Origin: Polyangium jinanense
GTDB taxonomy: Bacteria > Myxococcota > Polyangia > Polyangiales > Polyangiaceae
Reading direction: 5' to 3'
Assembly: GCF_028435365.1 (NCBI RefSeq)
Contig: NZ_JAGTJJ010000001.1
Coordinates: 1,130,009-1,194,008 of the forward strand
Length of the DNA stretch: 64,000 bases
Shown here: piece by piece, positions 23,647 to 32,530 of the stretch
Numbering within the stretch: position 1 is the first letter of the stretch
Layout: each line of letters begins with the position of its first letter
The notes under the pieces: model-generated
What the model was told of the DNA's origin: nothing
The model's input: the letters and a program-made list of their open reading frames with translations, nothing else
Database searches by the model: none
Position numbers and translations under genes: made by a program

Positions 23647-25300
23647 CGTGGCGATCGCCTCCGGACTCGGCATCACGTGGCTGCTCTTGCCGCCCGCGCC
23701 CGACACGCCCGTCGTGCATCCCACGCCCGAGCTGCGCGTCGCCGGCATGGCCGTGCCGATGCAGGGCGACCCGGTCGCGAACGCGCTCGACCTCGTGCGC
23801 AGGTACGCCGCCGGCGAGATCACGATCAAGCTGCCCGACGGCACGGGCCGAAAGATCCGCCGCGGTGCACTCGGCGCCGAGATCGATCGCGTCCGCCTCG
23901 CCGGCTTCGTGCGCGAGGCGCTTCGCCCCGAGAGCCCCCTCCGCCGCGCGCACGACGAAACGAACCCCGGCAAGCCGCTCGACGTCCCCTTGCCGCTCAT
24001 CCTCGACGCCGAGGCCGCCGTCGACAAACTCCTCGCGCTGAAGAGCGAGCTCGACGCGGCCGCGACCGACGCGTACGTCGACCTCGCGCAGAAAAAACTC
24101 GTCCCCGAGAAGGACGGCCACCGGCTCGACGTCTACGGCACGATCGCGCGCATCGACGCGGCCTTCCGCCAGGGCGCGGACGAGGTCGCCGCCGCGGTGG
24201 AAAAAGTCCCGCCGAAGCGCCGCGCCGAGCAGATGGGCAACGTCCAGTTCAGCCACGTGCTCGGCTACTTCGAGACGCGTTACACGCAAGGCGAGCGCAC
24301 CAAGGACCGCACGTACAACCTGCGCCTCGCGGCCTCGAAGCTCGACGGCGCCGTCGTCATGCCCGGCGAGGTCTTCGACTTCAACGACGTCGTCGGCCCG
24401 CGCGACGAGGCGCACGGCTACCGCGTCGCGACCGTCATCGCGCAAGGCGAGCTCGTCGACGGCCTCGGCGGCGGCACCTGCCAGATCTCCGGCACGCTGC
24501 ACGGCGCTGCCTTCTTCGCGGGCCTCGACATCGTCGAGCGTTACCCGCACTCGCGGCCGAGCTCCTACATCAAGCTTGGTCTCGACGCGACCGTCGTGTA
24601 CCCGACGATCAGCTTCCGCTTCCGCAACCCCTTCGACTTCCCGATCGTCCTGCACGAGACGGTCTCGAACGGCGTCGTGCGCGCCGAGATCCTCGGTCCC
24701 GAGCGCCGCCACACGGTCACGTACTTCCGGCGCATCGACGAGGTCCTCCCGTTCGAGGAGGTCGAGCGCCAAACACCAAAACTCCCCGAGGGCATGCGCG
24801 TGCTCGCGCAGCGCGGCATCCCCGGCTTCAAGACCACGAGCTCGCGCGTCGTGCGCGACGGCGCGCACGCGCTTCGTTACAAGTGGAGCGACTCGTACCC
24901 GCCGACGGCGCAGATCATCAACGTCGGCACGGGCCCGAAGGAGCTCGAGGTCAACGCGAAGGACGACGAGCACCCCGAGTACGTCGTGGACGAGTACCTC
25001 GTGGTCACGCAGGGCCCCGACATCCGCACGCCGGGCGTCACCGAGGCCCAGCCGGGTGGCGGCACGATCGAGAGCCGCGAGCCCGGACCGACGGGCAAGC
25101 CGGGCTACTACGAGAAGCTCGGCTTCTCGCACTACCGCAGCAAGGACACGGCCGAAGGCGCGAGCGAGGGCGAGGCGCCGGCGGCGCAGCCTGCCTCGGC
25201 GGAGTCGAAGGACGAGGGCAAGGCCAAGAAGCCCGAGGACGACAAGGGCAAGAAGAAGAAGCGCAAGAAGAAGAAGCCCGCGGCCGAGAGCGGGACCTGA
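23597..25300 (+). CDS. VanW-family protein, membrane-anchored
   Basis: This is a 567-residue protein. An N-terminal membrane anchor (about 10-32, VAIASGLGITWLLLPPA) precedes a region resembling the YoaR/peptidoglycan-binding part of VanW-like proteins. The VanW domain lies at about 230-375: RTYNLRLAASKLDGAVVMPG, FDFNDVVGPR, GGGTCQISGTLH. A conserved YPHSRPSSYI follows. The tail is Lys-rich (KKKKRKKKKP), ending AESGT. VanW accompanies some vancomycin-resistance operons, but its biochemical role is unknown. The gene's 5' end is part of the 89-bp duplication flanking the protease cassette. The next gene starts 33 bases downstream. Confidence 0.88.
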   Translation: MRAPRSSEVKRYAAMAAVAIASGLGITWLLLPPAPDTPVVHPTPELRVAGMAVPMQGDPVANALDLVRRYAAGEITIKLPDGTGRKIRRGALGAEIDRVRLAGFVREALRPESPLRRAHDETNPGKPLDVPLPLILDAEAAVDKLLALKSELDAAATDAYVDLAQKKLVPEKDGHRLDVYGTIARIDAAFRQGADEVAAAVEKVPPKRRAEQMGNVQFSHVLGYFETRYTQGERTKDRTYNLRLAASKLDGAVVMPGEVFDFNDVVGPRDEAHGYRVATVIAQGELVDGLGGGTCQISGTLHGAAFFAGLDIVERYPHSRPSSYIKLGLDATVVYPTISFRFRNPFDFPIVLHETVSNGVVRAEILGPERRHTVTYFRRIDEVLPFEEVERQTPKLPEGMRVLAQRGIPGFKTTSSRVVRDGAHALRYKWSDSYPPTAQIINVGTGPKELEVNAKDDEHPEYVVDEYLVVTQGPDIRTPGVTEAQPGGGTIESREPGPTGKPGYYEKLGFSHYRSKDTAEGASEGEAPAAQPASAESKDEGKAKKPEDDKGKKKKRKKKKPAAESGT

Positions 25301-25333
25301 CAACCTCCACGCGTCGGGGTACCCTCCGCCGCC

Positions 25334-26335
25334 GTGCTCTCCCCCCACGTACGCTTCGAGGGGTTCACCGCGACGGACTGGGTCCGCGTCCTGTCGCTCT
25401 TCCGGCCGCGTCGCACCACGGGCGAGCTGCGTGATCCGAACCGCCCGCGCGGCGGCGTGATCGCCATCCACGACCGCGGCCGCCTGCGCAAGCTCCTGCA
25501 CACGAACGTGGGCCGCCTCGGGATCGAGGACATCGAGTGGCCGATGACGGCCGAAGAGCTCGCGAAGCGAAACGACGCGAGCTTCTGCATCGTGCTCGAG
25601 AGCGGCACGCTCGAACGGATCATGGAGCGCTTCGCCTCGCGCTCGCGCAAGGGCGACGACCTCGCGGCGCAGACGGTCACGCTCTTCTCGCTCGCGCAAA
25701 CCGAGCTCGCGGCGGGCCGTCTCTCGGCGTGGCCGCTGCGCCTGCGCGGCGTGCCGATCCCGACGTCGGGCATGGTGCGCACGAGCCTCGACGCGGTGTG
25801 TCCGATCGGCAAGGCGATGGTGCTCGGCATCTTCGAGGGCGGCGAGCTCTGGACGAGCGTGGCGCTGCGTCGTGGTCAGGATGGGATCAGCTTGATCCTC
25901 GGCCCCGACGAGATCCGCGGCGACATGGGCCTGCTCTCGGGCGACTGGCGCCGCGACTACCGGCACCTGTCGCATGCGATCGAGGATCGTGTCGGGCCGA
26001 TCGCGTTCGGCTGTTATGCGGAGACGGCGACGTTCCGCGCGCTCGAAGTGGACCCGAGCCCCGGCGCGTGGGCGCGTGCGGCGTTCGTGCGCGACATCAT
26101 TCTTTCGCCGTTGCCTGCGCCGATGGCGATTCCGCTGGGGATCGACGCGAGCCGGGCGGCGTTTTTGGCGGTGCGCAAGGTGATGGAGCGGGTCGATTCG
26201 AATGGCGTGGTGGCGGGGTCGATCGAGCGATTGTGGGATCGGGCGGCGAAGAGCGCGCAGCATGGAGAGCTCGAAGAGATGCTCGGCTTCCATCCGCTGG
26301 AGCTCTTGCGGAAGCTGCTCGTGCGGGACGATTGA
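25334..26335 (+). CDS. Hypothetical protein, 333 residues
   Basis: A GTG at 25334 opens a 333-residue soluble protein I cannot assign. It has an alpha/beta look (GGVIAIHDRGRLRKLLHTN, GKAMVLGIFEGGELWTSVAL, DGISLILGPDEIRG). There is no signal peptide and no obvious catalytic motif. It begins 33 bases after the VanW gene and has the same strong G/C third-position bias, so it is probably a native operon partner of VanW. Confidence 0.72.
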   Translation: MLSPHVRFEGFTATDWVRVLSLFRPRRTTGELRDPNRPRGGVIAIHDRGRLRKLLHTNVGRLGIEDIEWPMTAEELAKRNDASFCIVLESGTLERIMERFASRSRKGDDLAAQTVTLFSLAQTELAAGRLSAWPLRLRGVPIPTSGMVRTSLDAVCPIGKAMVLGIFEGGELWTSVALRRGQDGISLILGPDEIRGDMGLLSGDWRRDYRHLSHAIEDRVGPIAFGCYAETATFRALEVDPSPGAWARAAFVRDIILSPLPAPMAIPLGIDASRAAFLAVRKVMERVDSNGVVAGSIERLWDRAAKSAQHGELEEMLGFHPLELLRKLLVRDD

Positions 26336-26369
26336 CCTAGCGCCGCATCACGAATAGCTCACGACGTAA

Positions 26370-26921
26370 ATGAAGGAATCGGACGTCCCCCTGGATTTTG
26401 AAGAAGAGTCCCGTCGACTCTGGAGCGAATACCACGCGGCGCGCGATGCAGACTTTGCCGGCTACGACTTCGAGGCGGTGAGCTCGAAGCTCCGATCGCT
26501 GCGCCGGAAGGCCTCGAACCGCGGATTGACCGTGATCGTTCAGCAGCTCGGCGATCTCGCAAATTACGTCTCGCTCGCGAAGAAGAAGCAGCAGACGCCC
26601 GAGCAGCGTTTGCGCTCGTACTGGCCGGCGCTCATTCCGTCGGTGATCGAGGCGGCGCTCCATCAAGCCGAGGAGGCGTTGAAGGAGAACTCCGTCCCGA
26701 AACTTCGCCGCGCCATGACTGCCTTGCGCTGCACCGAACAGCCCGAATACCTCGCGGAGATCGCCGAGGAGGGGCTCGCCGAGGAGTTCGCGCCTCACAT
26801 CCCTGGCGCGGTGGAGGACGAAGGCATGCTCGTCCTCTCCGCCGAGCACGAAGCGCTCATCGAACGAGGGCGTGTCATGCTCGGTCGGCTACACGCTGCC
26901 GTCGGCGGACGGCGCGCCTAG
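26370..26921 (+). CDS. Helical hypothetical protein, 183 residues
   Basis: This 183-residue acidic, helical protein (RRLWSEYHAARDADFAGYDF, VIEAALHQAEEALKEN) has no signal peptide or known motif. It starts 34 bases after the previous gene. Its stop codon lies inside the left arm of the terminator hairpin at 26918-26957, which ends transcription from both sides. Its function is unknown. Confidence 0.68.
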   Translation: MKESDVPLDFEEESRRLWSEYHAARDADFAGYDFEAVSSKLRSLRRKASNRGLTVIVQQLGDLANYVSLAKKKQQTPEQRLRSYWPALIPSVIEAALHQAEEALKENSVPKLRRAMTALRCTEQPEYLAEIAEEGLAEEFAPHIPGAVEDEGMLVLSAEHEALIERGRVMLGRLHAAVGGRRA

Positions 26922-26957
26922 AACATCGAGCGGTTGTCAAACCGATCGATGTTCTAG
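26918..26957. terminator. Bidirectional terminator between convergent genes
   Basis: Arms 26918-26935 and 26940-26957 form an 18-base stem with one mismatch and a GTCA loop. The arms contain the TAG stop codons of both convergent genes (26919-26921 on plus, 26956-26954 on minus), so it is an exactly placed bidirectional terminator. Confidence 0.85.
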
Positions 26958-28162
26958 CGCCGCAAGAGCCGATCCCAGAAGGTGCGCGGGAGCCCCAGGA
27001 CCTCCGCCGCATGCCTGGGGTCCACGCGGTAGGGGCTCTCCTTGCCCTCGAAAAAGCCATGCTCGGCGATCAAGTGCACGATGAGGCCGGGTCCCTCGAG
27101 CTTCGCGCCCGTGCGGCGGTTCTCGATCATGAAATCGAACGAACCCCAGGCGGTATTGGATGTGCAAAGCCAAGGGCATCGCTGATATCCGCCCCAGTGC
27201 CTCAATCGAACACGAAACCTGCCGATCACGTCACCGCCCTCTTCCCACTCTCTCTTCCGAGAGCCGAGTGCCGCACGGACGATCTCGCGAATACGGCCAG
27301 CGACATCGGCGGGGGTGACCCCCAGCGCTGCCAGCGTGCTCGCGTCCTCCTTCAGCACGTCCCCGAGGCGCTCCGCCTCTCCCAGGAATCCCGCCGTGGA
27401 GAGCACGCCCGGTCGCATCAGCTCTTCGACACGCCCCGACGTCACCAGCCAGGCCTGTTGCCACGCGACGACCGTCGAGCGCACCATTTTGTGGATTTCC
27501 TCGACGACCTTGGTCCCGAGCCCGATGGCGCCGAACCGCGGACGCATGGCCTCGGCCGCAGCGCGCTCGTCGAAGAGCATGGATAATTCGGCAAGAAACC
27601 TCGGCGGGGCCTCGAACTCGTCGTCGCCGATTTCTTTGCGTGCGAGAGCGATGTACCGCTCGACCTCGGCGCTCGTCCCCAGGTCCTCGCGGAGGGGAAT
27701 CTGGAGCTGCCCGATCAAGAGGCATTCTCCGTCGCTGTCCACGATCCGCCTGCCATACACCCTGGGCCCGAGCGTCTCGAGTTTCTTCTCGGCGGCCTCG
27801 CGACGCGTGCCGAAACAAAGGATCACCCTCGATTCCAAACTCAGCCAGCGGCCGCCATGACCGCCTGCGACCTCGATCCCGCGCGCGACGGTGCGAATTT
27901 CATCGATGCGCTCCATCGAGATCTCCGCCAGAGGCAACGAGAGGGTTCCGATCAGTCGGTACTCCTTGTATGGGTCGACGTGGCTGCGAAGAAAGTCGAG
28001 GACCTCGGCCCGCTCTTCTTCGGTGAGCGAGCGAGAGAACGAGCAACCGAATCCATGAACCTCGACGCTCTCGGCCGGCTCCCCGCGGGACGCGGCGGGC
28101 TCCCCCACGAACCAGTCCATGAACCCGGGGATCTCCTCGATGTCGGAAGGGTACGTGGCCAT
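26954..28162 (-). CDS. Hypothetical 402-residue protein, operon gene 3
   Basis: This is a 402-residue soluble protein. It starts MATYPSDIEEIPGFMDWFVG and contains an alternating alpha/beta body (YRLIGTLSLPLAEISMERID, GRWLSLESRVILCFGTR). A C-terminal half has RFRVRLRHWGGYQRCPWLC and HAAEVLGLPRTFWDRLL. ATG 28162 is preferred to upstream in-frame starts because AGGA lies just before it and because it clears the preceding gene, which ends 7 bases upstream. I recognise no family. The two short proteins encoded upstream in the same operon carry L7/L12-like motifs. Confidence 0.7.
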   Translation of the reverse strand: MATYPSDIEEIPGFMDWFVGEPAASRGEPAESVEVHGFGCSFSRSLTEEERAEVLDFLRSHVDPYKEYRLIGTLSLPLAEISMERIDEIRTVARGIEVAGGHGGRWLSLESRVILCFGTRREAAEKKLETLGPRVYGRRIVDSDGECLLIGQLQIPLREDLGTSAEVERYIALARKEIGDDEFEAPPRFLAELSMLFDERAAAEAMRPRFGAIGLGTKVVEEIHKMVRSTVVAWQQAWLVTSGRVEELMRPGVLSTAGFLGEAERLGDVLKEDASTLAALGVTPADVAGRIREIVRAALGSRKREWEEGGDVIGRFRVRLRHWGGYQRCPWLCTSNTAWGSFDFMIENRRTGAKLEGPGLIVHLIAEHGFFEGKESPYRVDPRHAAEVLGLPRTFWDRLLRR

Positions 28163-28169
28163 TGCTTCC

Positions 28170-28856
28170 TCATCGAGTCGCAAGTCGCCCATCCGCGCCG
28201 CAAGTCCACCACCCCGGTTGAACGGCGTCGACGATGTCTTTCGCGGTCGCCAGCGAATACCCGAGCTGTGCTCGAAGATACTTGATGGCATCCACGCGCC
28301 TCTTCTCTTCGAGAATCGCCAGCATGCCCTCCCGCACTCCCCGTGGCACGCGCTCCAGCGCTTCGCGACGTCGTCGCTCGGCTTGCTCCACCAGATGTCG
28401 TTCGAGCTCTCGCGCGTCTTCTGGCGACCCGTGGGCTCTGAGGCCGGTCACGACTGCGCACAGTCCTTCGTGATGAAGGAGAACGATGGCTGGAGCGGTG
28501 ACTCCGATCAGCGTGGCGTCGAAACCAAGATCGACGTCGAGCTGAACGTCATCCCATTCGTCATGTCGAACGTGAATCATTTGCAAGCCGGCCGAATACG
28601 CGGAATCACCAACGACATAAACGTCCCCGTCGACCGCCTCGATCAGCCGTTCGAGGTGCGAGGCATCTTCGGGATCGAAGGTCGCCCACGCTGGCGTCGT
28701 GCCGCACATCCGCAATGCTTCGACCATCCGGTCGGGACTCACGAGAGCCCTCTCGTCGAGAACTGCCTTTGCATCTGGCAGGAGGTCGCGTGCGCGGGAC
28801 AGCACCAGAAAATAATCGACCGTCCGAGAAAGGTGTTCTGCCATGGGGACGCTCAT
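28170..28856 (-). CDS. L7/L12-C-terminal-like motif protein, operon gene 2
   Basis: This is a 228-residue soluble protein. The central part is alpha/beta (DGDVYVVGDSAYSAGLQMI, DLGFDATLIGVTAPAIVLLH). The C-terminus has AIKYLRAQLGYSLATAKDIV, which matches the helix-turn-helix pattern of the ribosomal protein L7/L12 C-terminal domain (IKxxRexxGLxLxEAKdxV). In stand-alone bacterial proteins that motif marks a small L7/L12-like fold of unknown use. Its ATG overlaps the preceding stop (ATGA). It is in an operon with 28853-29455 and 26954-28162. Confidence 0.72.
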   Translation of the reverse strand: MSVPMAEHLSRTVDYFLVLSRARDLLPDAKAVLDERALVSPDRMVEALRMCGTTPAWATFDPEDASHLERLIEAVDGDVYVVGDSAYSAGLQMIHVRHDEWDDVQLDVDLGFDATLIGVTAPAIVLLHHEGLCAVVTGLRAHGSPEDARELERHLVEQAERRRREALERVPRGVREGMLAILEEKRRVDAIKYLRAQLGYSLATAKDIVDAVQPGWWTCGADGRLATR

Positions 28857-29455
28857 CGCCGCAGCGTAGCCTCCTCCATCTCTGCCGCCATTGCCTTCAC
28901 GGCCCTGCTGGCCGCCTCGAGCCCGATGTGAGGGTGAGCTTCACGAAAAGCTTGAATGGCCGCCATCGTCTTGCCCTCCCTCAACAACGACTCGACGCGA
29001 TCCTCTGGAGCTTGCGGCGGAGCGGGCGCGCGGGCCTCCTTATAGGCCTGCGATGAGATCAGGGAGACGAAGCGGTTCGCCAGGTGCGCGAGGGCGGACG
29101 CGGGTCCTTTCTCGATGGCATTGAAATACCCGGCGGCGTCTTCTGCCAAGATCACGGTCTTGCCGGCCCTGCCCTTCTCCTCGGGCGTGGGCCGTGAATT
29201 GGACGGCTTTGGCACCGCACCCCCGATGAGCGAAAGCCAGCGAGCCTCTTCGGGCGACCCTCGGGGGACAGGCTGGCCGTTTGCGTAAAACTGCGTCTTG
29301 CCCTCCTGATGGCTCCGGATGGACCAATCGAGGAAGAGCTCGACCCGAGCTCCGTCCTGGTCCACGGCGTGAAGAACGAGAGAGCCGCCGTCCATCGCCA
29401 TGGCGCCGTCCGTGAGCTGGATCGCCGTCGACAATCGTTCGCTGTCGCTGGTCAC
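28853..29455 (-). CDS. L7/L12-like-motif protein, operon gene 1
   Basis: This is a 200-residue soluble protein. The first half is beta-rich (GGSLVLHAVDQDGARVELFL). The C-terminal 45 residues, VESLLREGKTMAAIQAFREA followed by IGLEAASRAVKAM, again resemble the L7/L12 C-terminal motif seen in the next gene's product. It is the first gene of a tightly packed three-gene minus-strand operon. Function unknown; the 43-bp repeat array lies upstream. Confidence 0.7.
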   Translation of the reverse strand: MTSDSERLSTAIQLTDGAMAMDGGSLVLHAVDQDGARVELFLDWSIRSHQEGKTQFYANGQPVPRGSPEEARWLSLIGGAVPKPSNSRPTPEEKGRAGKTVILAEDAAGYFNAIEKGPASALAHLANRFVSLISSQAYKEARAPAPPQAPEDRVESLLREGKTMAAIQAFREAHPHIGLEAASRAVKAMAAEMEEATLRR

Positions 29456-30148
29456 GACATCCTCCCCCTACCCTTGTAACGCGCCTTCCGACGCATCACC
29501 ACTGCCATGAAGCGGGACCTACACACCAGCACAAGGTAAGTTCACCCGGATGCCTCGTCGACGAGACCCCGGAGGAGATCGGACCTCGTCGGGTGCCTGG
29601 TCGACGAGGCCCCGACGAGGTCCGATCAGGGCCGGGGTCTCGCGGACGAGGCACCCGACGGAGTCCGATCAGGGCCGGGGTCTCGCGGACGAGGCACCCG
29701 ACGGAGTCCGATCAGGGCGGGGGTCTCGGCGGCGAGGCAAGCGACGGAGTCCGATCACGGCCGGGGGCTCGGCGACGAGGCAAGTAGCGGAGTCAGGAGC
29801 GGAAGCGGCAAGTGGAAGCGGCAAGCGGGTACGCACAAGATCAAGCGTCGACCACGTGACGCGAGGCGCCTCCGATCGTCGCATGCCCTCACGATGGAGG
29901 AACCCGTAGAAGACTCGGAAGCACAGAGGGACCTCGGCGCAAGCCATGAGGGATGCATCTCCCGCATGGTGAACTCGGATTCCCCGTAGAGGTTGGACGC
30001 CGATAACGCTCGCTCACGCTGTGGCGATTCGGTGTTGGGGCAGAAGGGACTTCTGCCGCACGAGCTCAAGAGTACCCAGCTGTCTTGATCTGCCGCGGAC
30101 GAAAGCCTACCGTGCGAGATGAGCTGCGACGGGAGGGAGGGGCCGCGC
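29456..30148. other. Intergenic region with repeat array
   Basis: About 690 bases separate the divergent operon at 29455 from the PAS-STAS gene at 30149. It contains the 43-bp tandem array (29579-29792), and otherwise nothing I can support. Open frames through the array are artefacts of the repeat. Confidence 0.5.
29579..29792 (+). repeat. 43-bp tandem repeat, about five units
   Basis: Units start at 29621, 29664, 29707 and 29750, each 43 bases, with a diverged unit before at about 29579. The first two full units are identical; later ones drift by a few bases. The period is not a multiple of three, so it is noncoding. It looks like a minisatellite that expanded recently. Confidence 0.88.
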
Positions 30149-31120
30149 GTGACGGAAGACGCGAACAAGGAGATGGCAGCATCCGTCGATGCGCTCGCCT
30201 GGCGAGCGCGCGTCGAGGAGCTGGAGGGGCGCGTGGTCGCGCTCGAAGCGGAGCTCGAATCCGCGCGAGGGGCGCTCGCCAGCGGACCGAGGAGTGCCGT
30301 AGAGGAGCGAGGCGTCAACCTCAACATCCTCCAGGCGCTCGTCGATCATGCCCCCTCGCCGATGTACGCCAAAGATCTGCAGGGGCGCCTCATCCTGGTC
30401 AACCAGCATTGCGCAAACTTCTTTGGAATGGAGAAGGCAGAGCTGCTCGGCATCATCGATCGGGACCTTTTTCCACCTGAGTTTGCAAAGGTCATCGAGG
30501 CGTCCGACGCCACGGTCCTCGCGACAGGGAAATCGGTCGAGGCCGAGGACACGATCCAGCACCCCCAGGGCGAACGCGTCTTCCTCACGCTGAAGTTTCC
30601 GATCTTCCACCAGGGAACCATCGTGGCGATCGGCGTGACGGCCACCGATGTTACCGCCCGCAAGCAACTCGAGACACAAGAAGCCGCAGTCCGGGACAGG
30701 ATCATCGCGGCCCAGAAGCAGACGATCCGTGAGCTCGTCACGCCGCTCCTGCCGATCGAGCGCGGGGTCGTGGCCATGCCGCTCGTCGGCGCAATCGAAG
30801 GGGAACGAGCCGAGCAGATCCTCGAGACGTTGCTCGCGGGCGTCGCAATGCACGCGGCGACCATCGTGATCATCGATATCACCGGGGTCCGGGAGATCGA
30901 CGAGCAGGTGGCCCAGGCGCTCGTGCAAGCCGCGCAGGCCACGCGGCTGCTCGGCGCGCAGGTGGTGCTTACCGGCATCAAGCCGGCCATCGCGCAGACC
31001 CTCGTCGACATGAACGCAGACATCACCGGGATCATCACGCGCAGCACGCTGCGAAGCGGTATCGCATATGCGCTCGGAACCATCGCGCGGCCGGGGGCAA
31101 TCGCGCGCGTGGGAAAGTGA
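30149..31120 (+). CDS. RsbR-like PAS-STAS regulatory protein
   Basis: This is a 323-residue protein. An N-terminal coiled-coil stretch (LEGRVVALEAELESARG) is followed by a PAS domain at about 60-175 (LVDHAPSPMYAKDLQGRLIL, PEFAKVIEASDATVLATGKS). A linker helix leads to a STAS domain at about 200-315 (IVIIDITGVREIDEQVAQAL, LLGAQVVLTGIKPAIAQTL). This is the layout of RsbR-type stressosome co-antagonists, in which the N-terminal domain senses a signal and the STAS domain is phosphorylated by RsbT. GTG 30149 has GGAGGGG six bases ahead; ATG 30119 is an alternative. No RsbS or RsbT gene is adjacent, so partners would be elsewhere. Confidence 0.85.
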   Translation: MTEDANKEMAASVDALAWRARVEELEGRVVALEAELESARGALASGPRSAVEERGVNLNILQALVDHAPSPMYAKDLQGRLILVNQHCANFFGMEKAELLGIIDRDLFPPEFAKVIEASDATVLATGKSVEAEDTIQHPQGERVFLTLKFPIFHQGTIVAIGVTATDVTARKQLETQEAAVRDRIIAAQKQTIRELVTPLLPIERGVVAMPLVGAIEGERAEQILETLLAGVAMHAATIVIIDITGVREIDEQVAQALVQAAQATRLLGAQVVLTGIKPAIAQTLVDMNADITGIITRSTLRSGIAYALGTIARPGAIARVGK

Positions 31121-31257
31121 GCCCGCGTGGGTCTTGGTGACCTACATCCGGCACTTGGTGCGCGCGGGCAGCTCTGGCAGTCCCCTTTCGCCCGTCGCAA
31201 GGACATGATACGGGGCGCATGATGAACTTGTTTGAACCGAAACAAGCGAGCATTTCG

Positions 31258-31683
31258 ATGCACCGGCGCGCGAACCATCCCCCCGTCTGGCTCTTCCTTG
31301 CGCTCATCGCGCTCCCCGCATGCGGGGGAGGGATCGAGGGGGTGCGCGCGCGCGCTCCTACGGATCTTCAGTGCGACCCACAATCCATTCAGGTGCGTCC
31401 AGCATCCCCGTCGGGGCCACCCGCGGGGCCGTACTACGCCGAAGGGTGCGACAAACTCTGGCGCTACGTGAGCCCGCCGGGCGGGAATACGGAAGGGACC
31501 GACGTGAAGGCAATCATCACGAAGCAGGCGACCTTCGATCTTTCGTGCAGCGCCGAGCAGCTCAAGTTTTCGACACTCAACGCCGATACGTTCGGCGCAG
31601 AGGGGTGCGGGAAGAAGGCGAGCTACATCCTCGATTGCCCTGTCGGCGGCTGCAAGGCAGTGCAGAACACGCAGGCCCAGTAG
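31258..31683 (+). CDS. Small Cys-rich lipoprotein
   Basis: This 141-residue predicted lipoprotein has signal MHRRANHPPVWLFLALIA with lipobox LPAC. The mature part contains several Cys pairs (LQCDPQSIQV, YYAEGCDKLWRYV, GCGKKASYILDCPVGGCKAV), suggesting disulphide bonds and a periplasmic or outer-membrane place. Start 31258 fits the signal peptide better than ATG 31219, which would put 13 residues in front. Function unknown; it appears to be a single gene. Confidence 0.75.
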   Translation: MHRRANHPPVWLFLALIALPACGGGIEGVRARAPTDLQCDPQSIQVRPASPSGPPAGPYYAEGCDKLWRYVSPPGGNTEGTDVKAIITKQATFDLSCSAEQLKFSTLNADTFGAEGCGKKASYILDCPVGGCKAVQNTQAQ

Positions 31684-32223
31684 ACGGAAAGGCGAATGGG
31701 AGGCACGGGGGCGATTCGGTCGCCATGGACGTAGGGGGCTTCGTCCAGCTCTCCGATCTCGAGCCCGCGCGGCGGGCCCACGCACGTACCTTTAGGCGGG
31801 TTGTGCGGCCGCTGTCTATCCCGCTGCGTTGCGCCATGAGGCCGCAATGGGCTAACCAACGCGAAGGCGGGGTTATGCGGCGGCGGTCTAGTTACACCGT
31901 TAGGTTGCTCGTATGGCCCCACTGTCTACTCGCCCAAATTGGTTCAAAAGCTAATTGCCGCAACGGCTTGGGTATCACCCGCTGTAGTCGCTATCACTGG
32001 AGAGCCCGAGGCGCCCTCCATTCTTCGTCGCGCTGCACGCCTTGTCTGCTTCCCAAGCATCCGATTTGCCACCGTCGTGCAGATCGACCTTTCCGGCCTC
32101 GTCCCCATCGTCATCGGCGACGGTTGAGCCTGAGCTTTGTTGCCCTGCTCGTGGTACGCTGCCCGGCAGCGTGCTTCAGGCGCTTCGGGCGTCGGCGTCA
32201 GAGAAGCTCGAGCGGAGAAATTC
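31684..32223. other. Intergenic region before the CPCC gene
   Basis: A 540-base gap without a convincing gene. At 31850-31905 there is a weak resemblance to an integron attC (GGCTAAC ... GTTAGGT) with poor internal pairing. A small hairpin (GCTGC-CCG-GCAGC) lies near 32158-32170. A 62-codon frame starting from TTG near 31939 has no recognisable domain. Confidence 0.4.
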
Positions 32224-32526
32224 ATGCCGTGGTACGAACCAAAGGATACGACGCCGCGTGAGCAATGTCCTTGCTGCGGGTACATAAGTCTGCCCGAGCG
32301 CGGCATGAGCCTCATCTGCCTCGTATGCTTCTGGGAGGATGACGCGTTCATCGGCAATGAATTGGATGAGTATTCCCTTTGCAACAAGATGACCCTGCGG
32401 CAAGCAAGGGCCAATTTCATCGAGATCGGCGCGTGTGATGCAGAAATGCTGGTGCACGTTCTCCCCGTGCATGACCGCGGAAGATTTCGGTACGAGCCGC
32501 TGTCGCCACCGGAGGCGGATGCGTGA
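32224..32526 (+). CDS. CPCC family cysteine-rich protein
   Basis: This 100-residue protein has the CPCC motif at residues 15-18 (REQCPCCGYISL) and later LICLVCFWEDD, giving two Cys pairs as in the CPCC family of small zinc-binding proteins. These are often found singly in variable regions and next to polymorphic toxins. ATG 32224 has GGAG about ten bases upstream. Its stop codon lies 4 bases before an attC-like hairpin (32531-32589), the layout of an integron gene cassette. Function is unknown; an immunity role has been suggested for related proteins. Confidence 0.78.
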   Translation: MPWYEPKDTTPREQCPCCGYISLPERGMSLICLVCFWEDDAFIGNELDEYSLCNKMTLRQARANFIEIGACDAEMLVHVLPVHDRGRFRYEPLSPPEADA

Positions 32527-32530
32527 CGCA

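Noticed and set aside
22574..26293. A 1239-codon open frame on the minus strand
   Set aside because: It runs antisense through the protease cassette, the 89-bp repeat and the VanW gene, crossing a recombination junction; no domain character.
29550..29909. A 119-codon frame across the tandem repeats
   Set aside because: The 43-base period shifts frame at every unit, so the apparent protein repeat is an artefact.
31850..31905. Second attC-like site (GGCTAAC ... GTTAGGT)
   Set aside because: The ends resemble attC cores but the interior does not fold into a paired stem, so I do not call it; kept only as a possible degenerate partner of 32531-32589.
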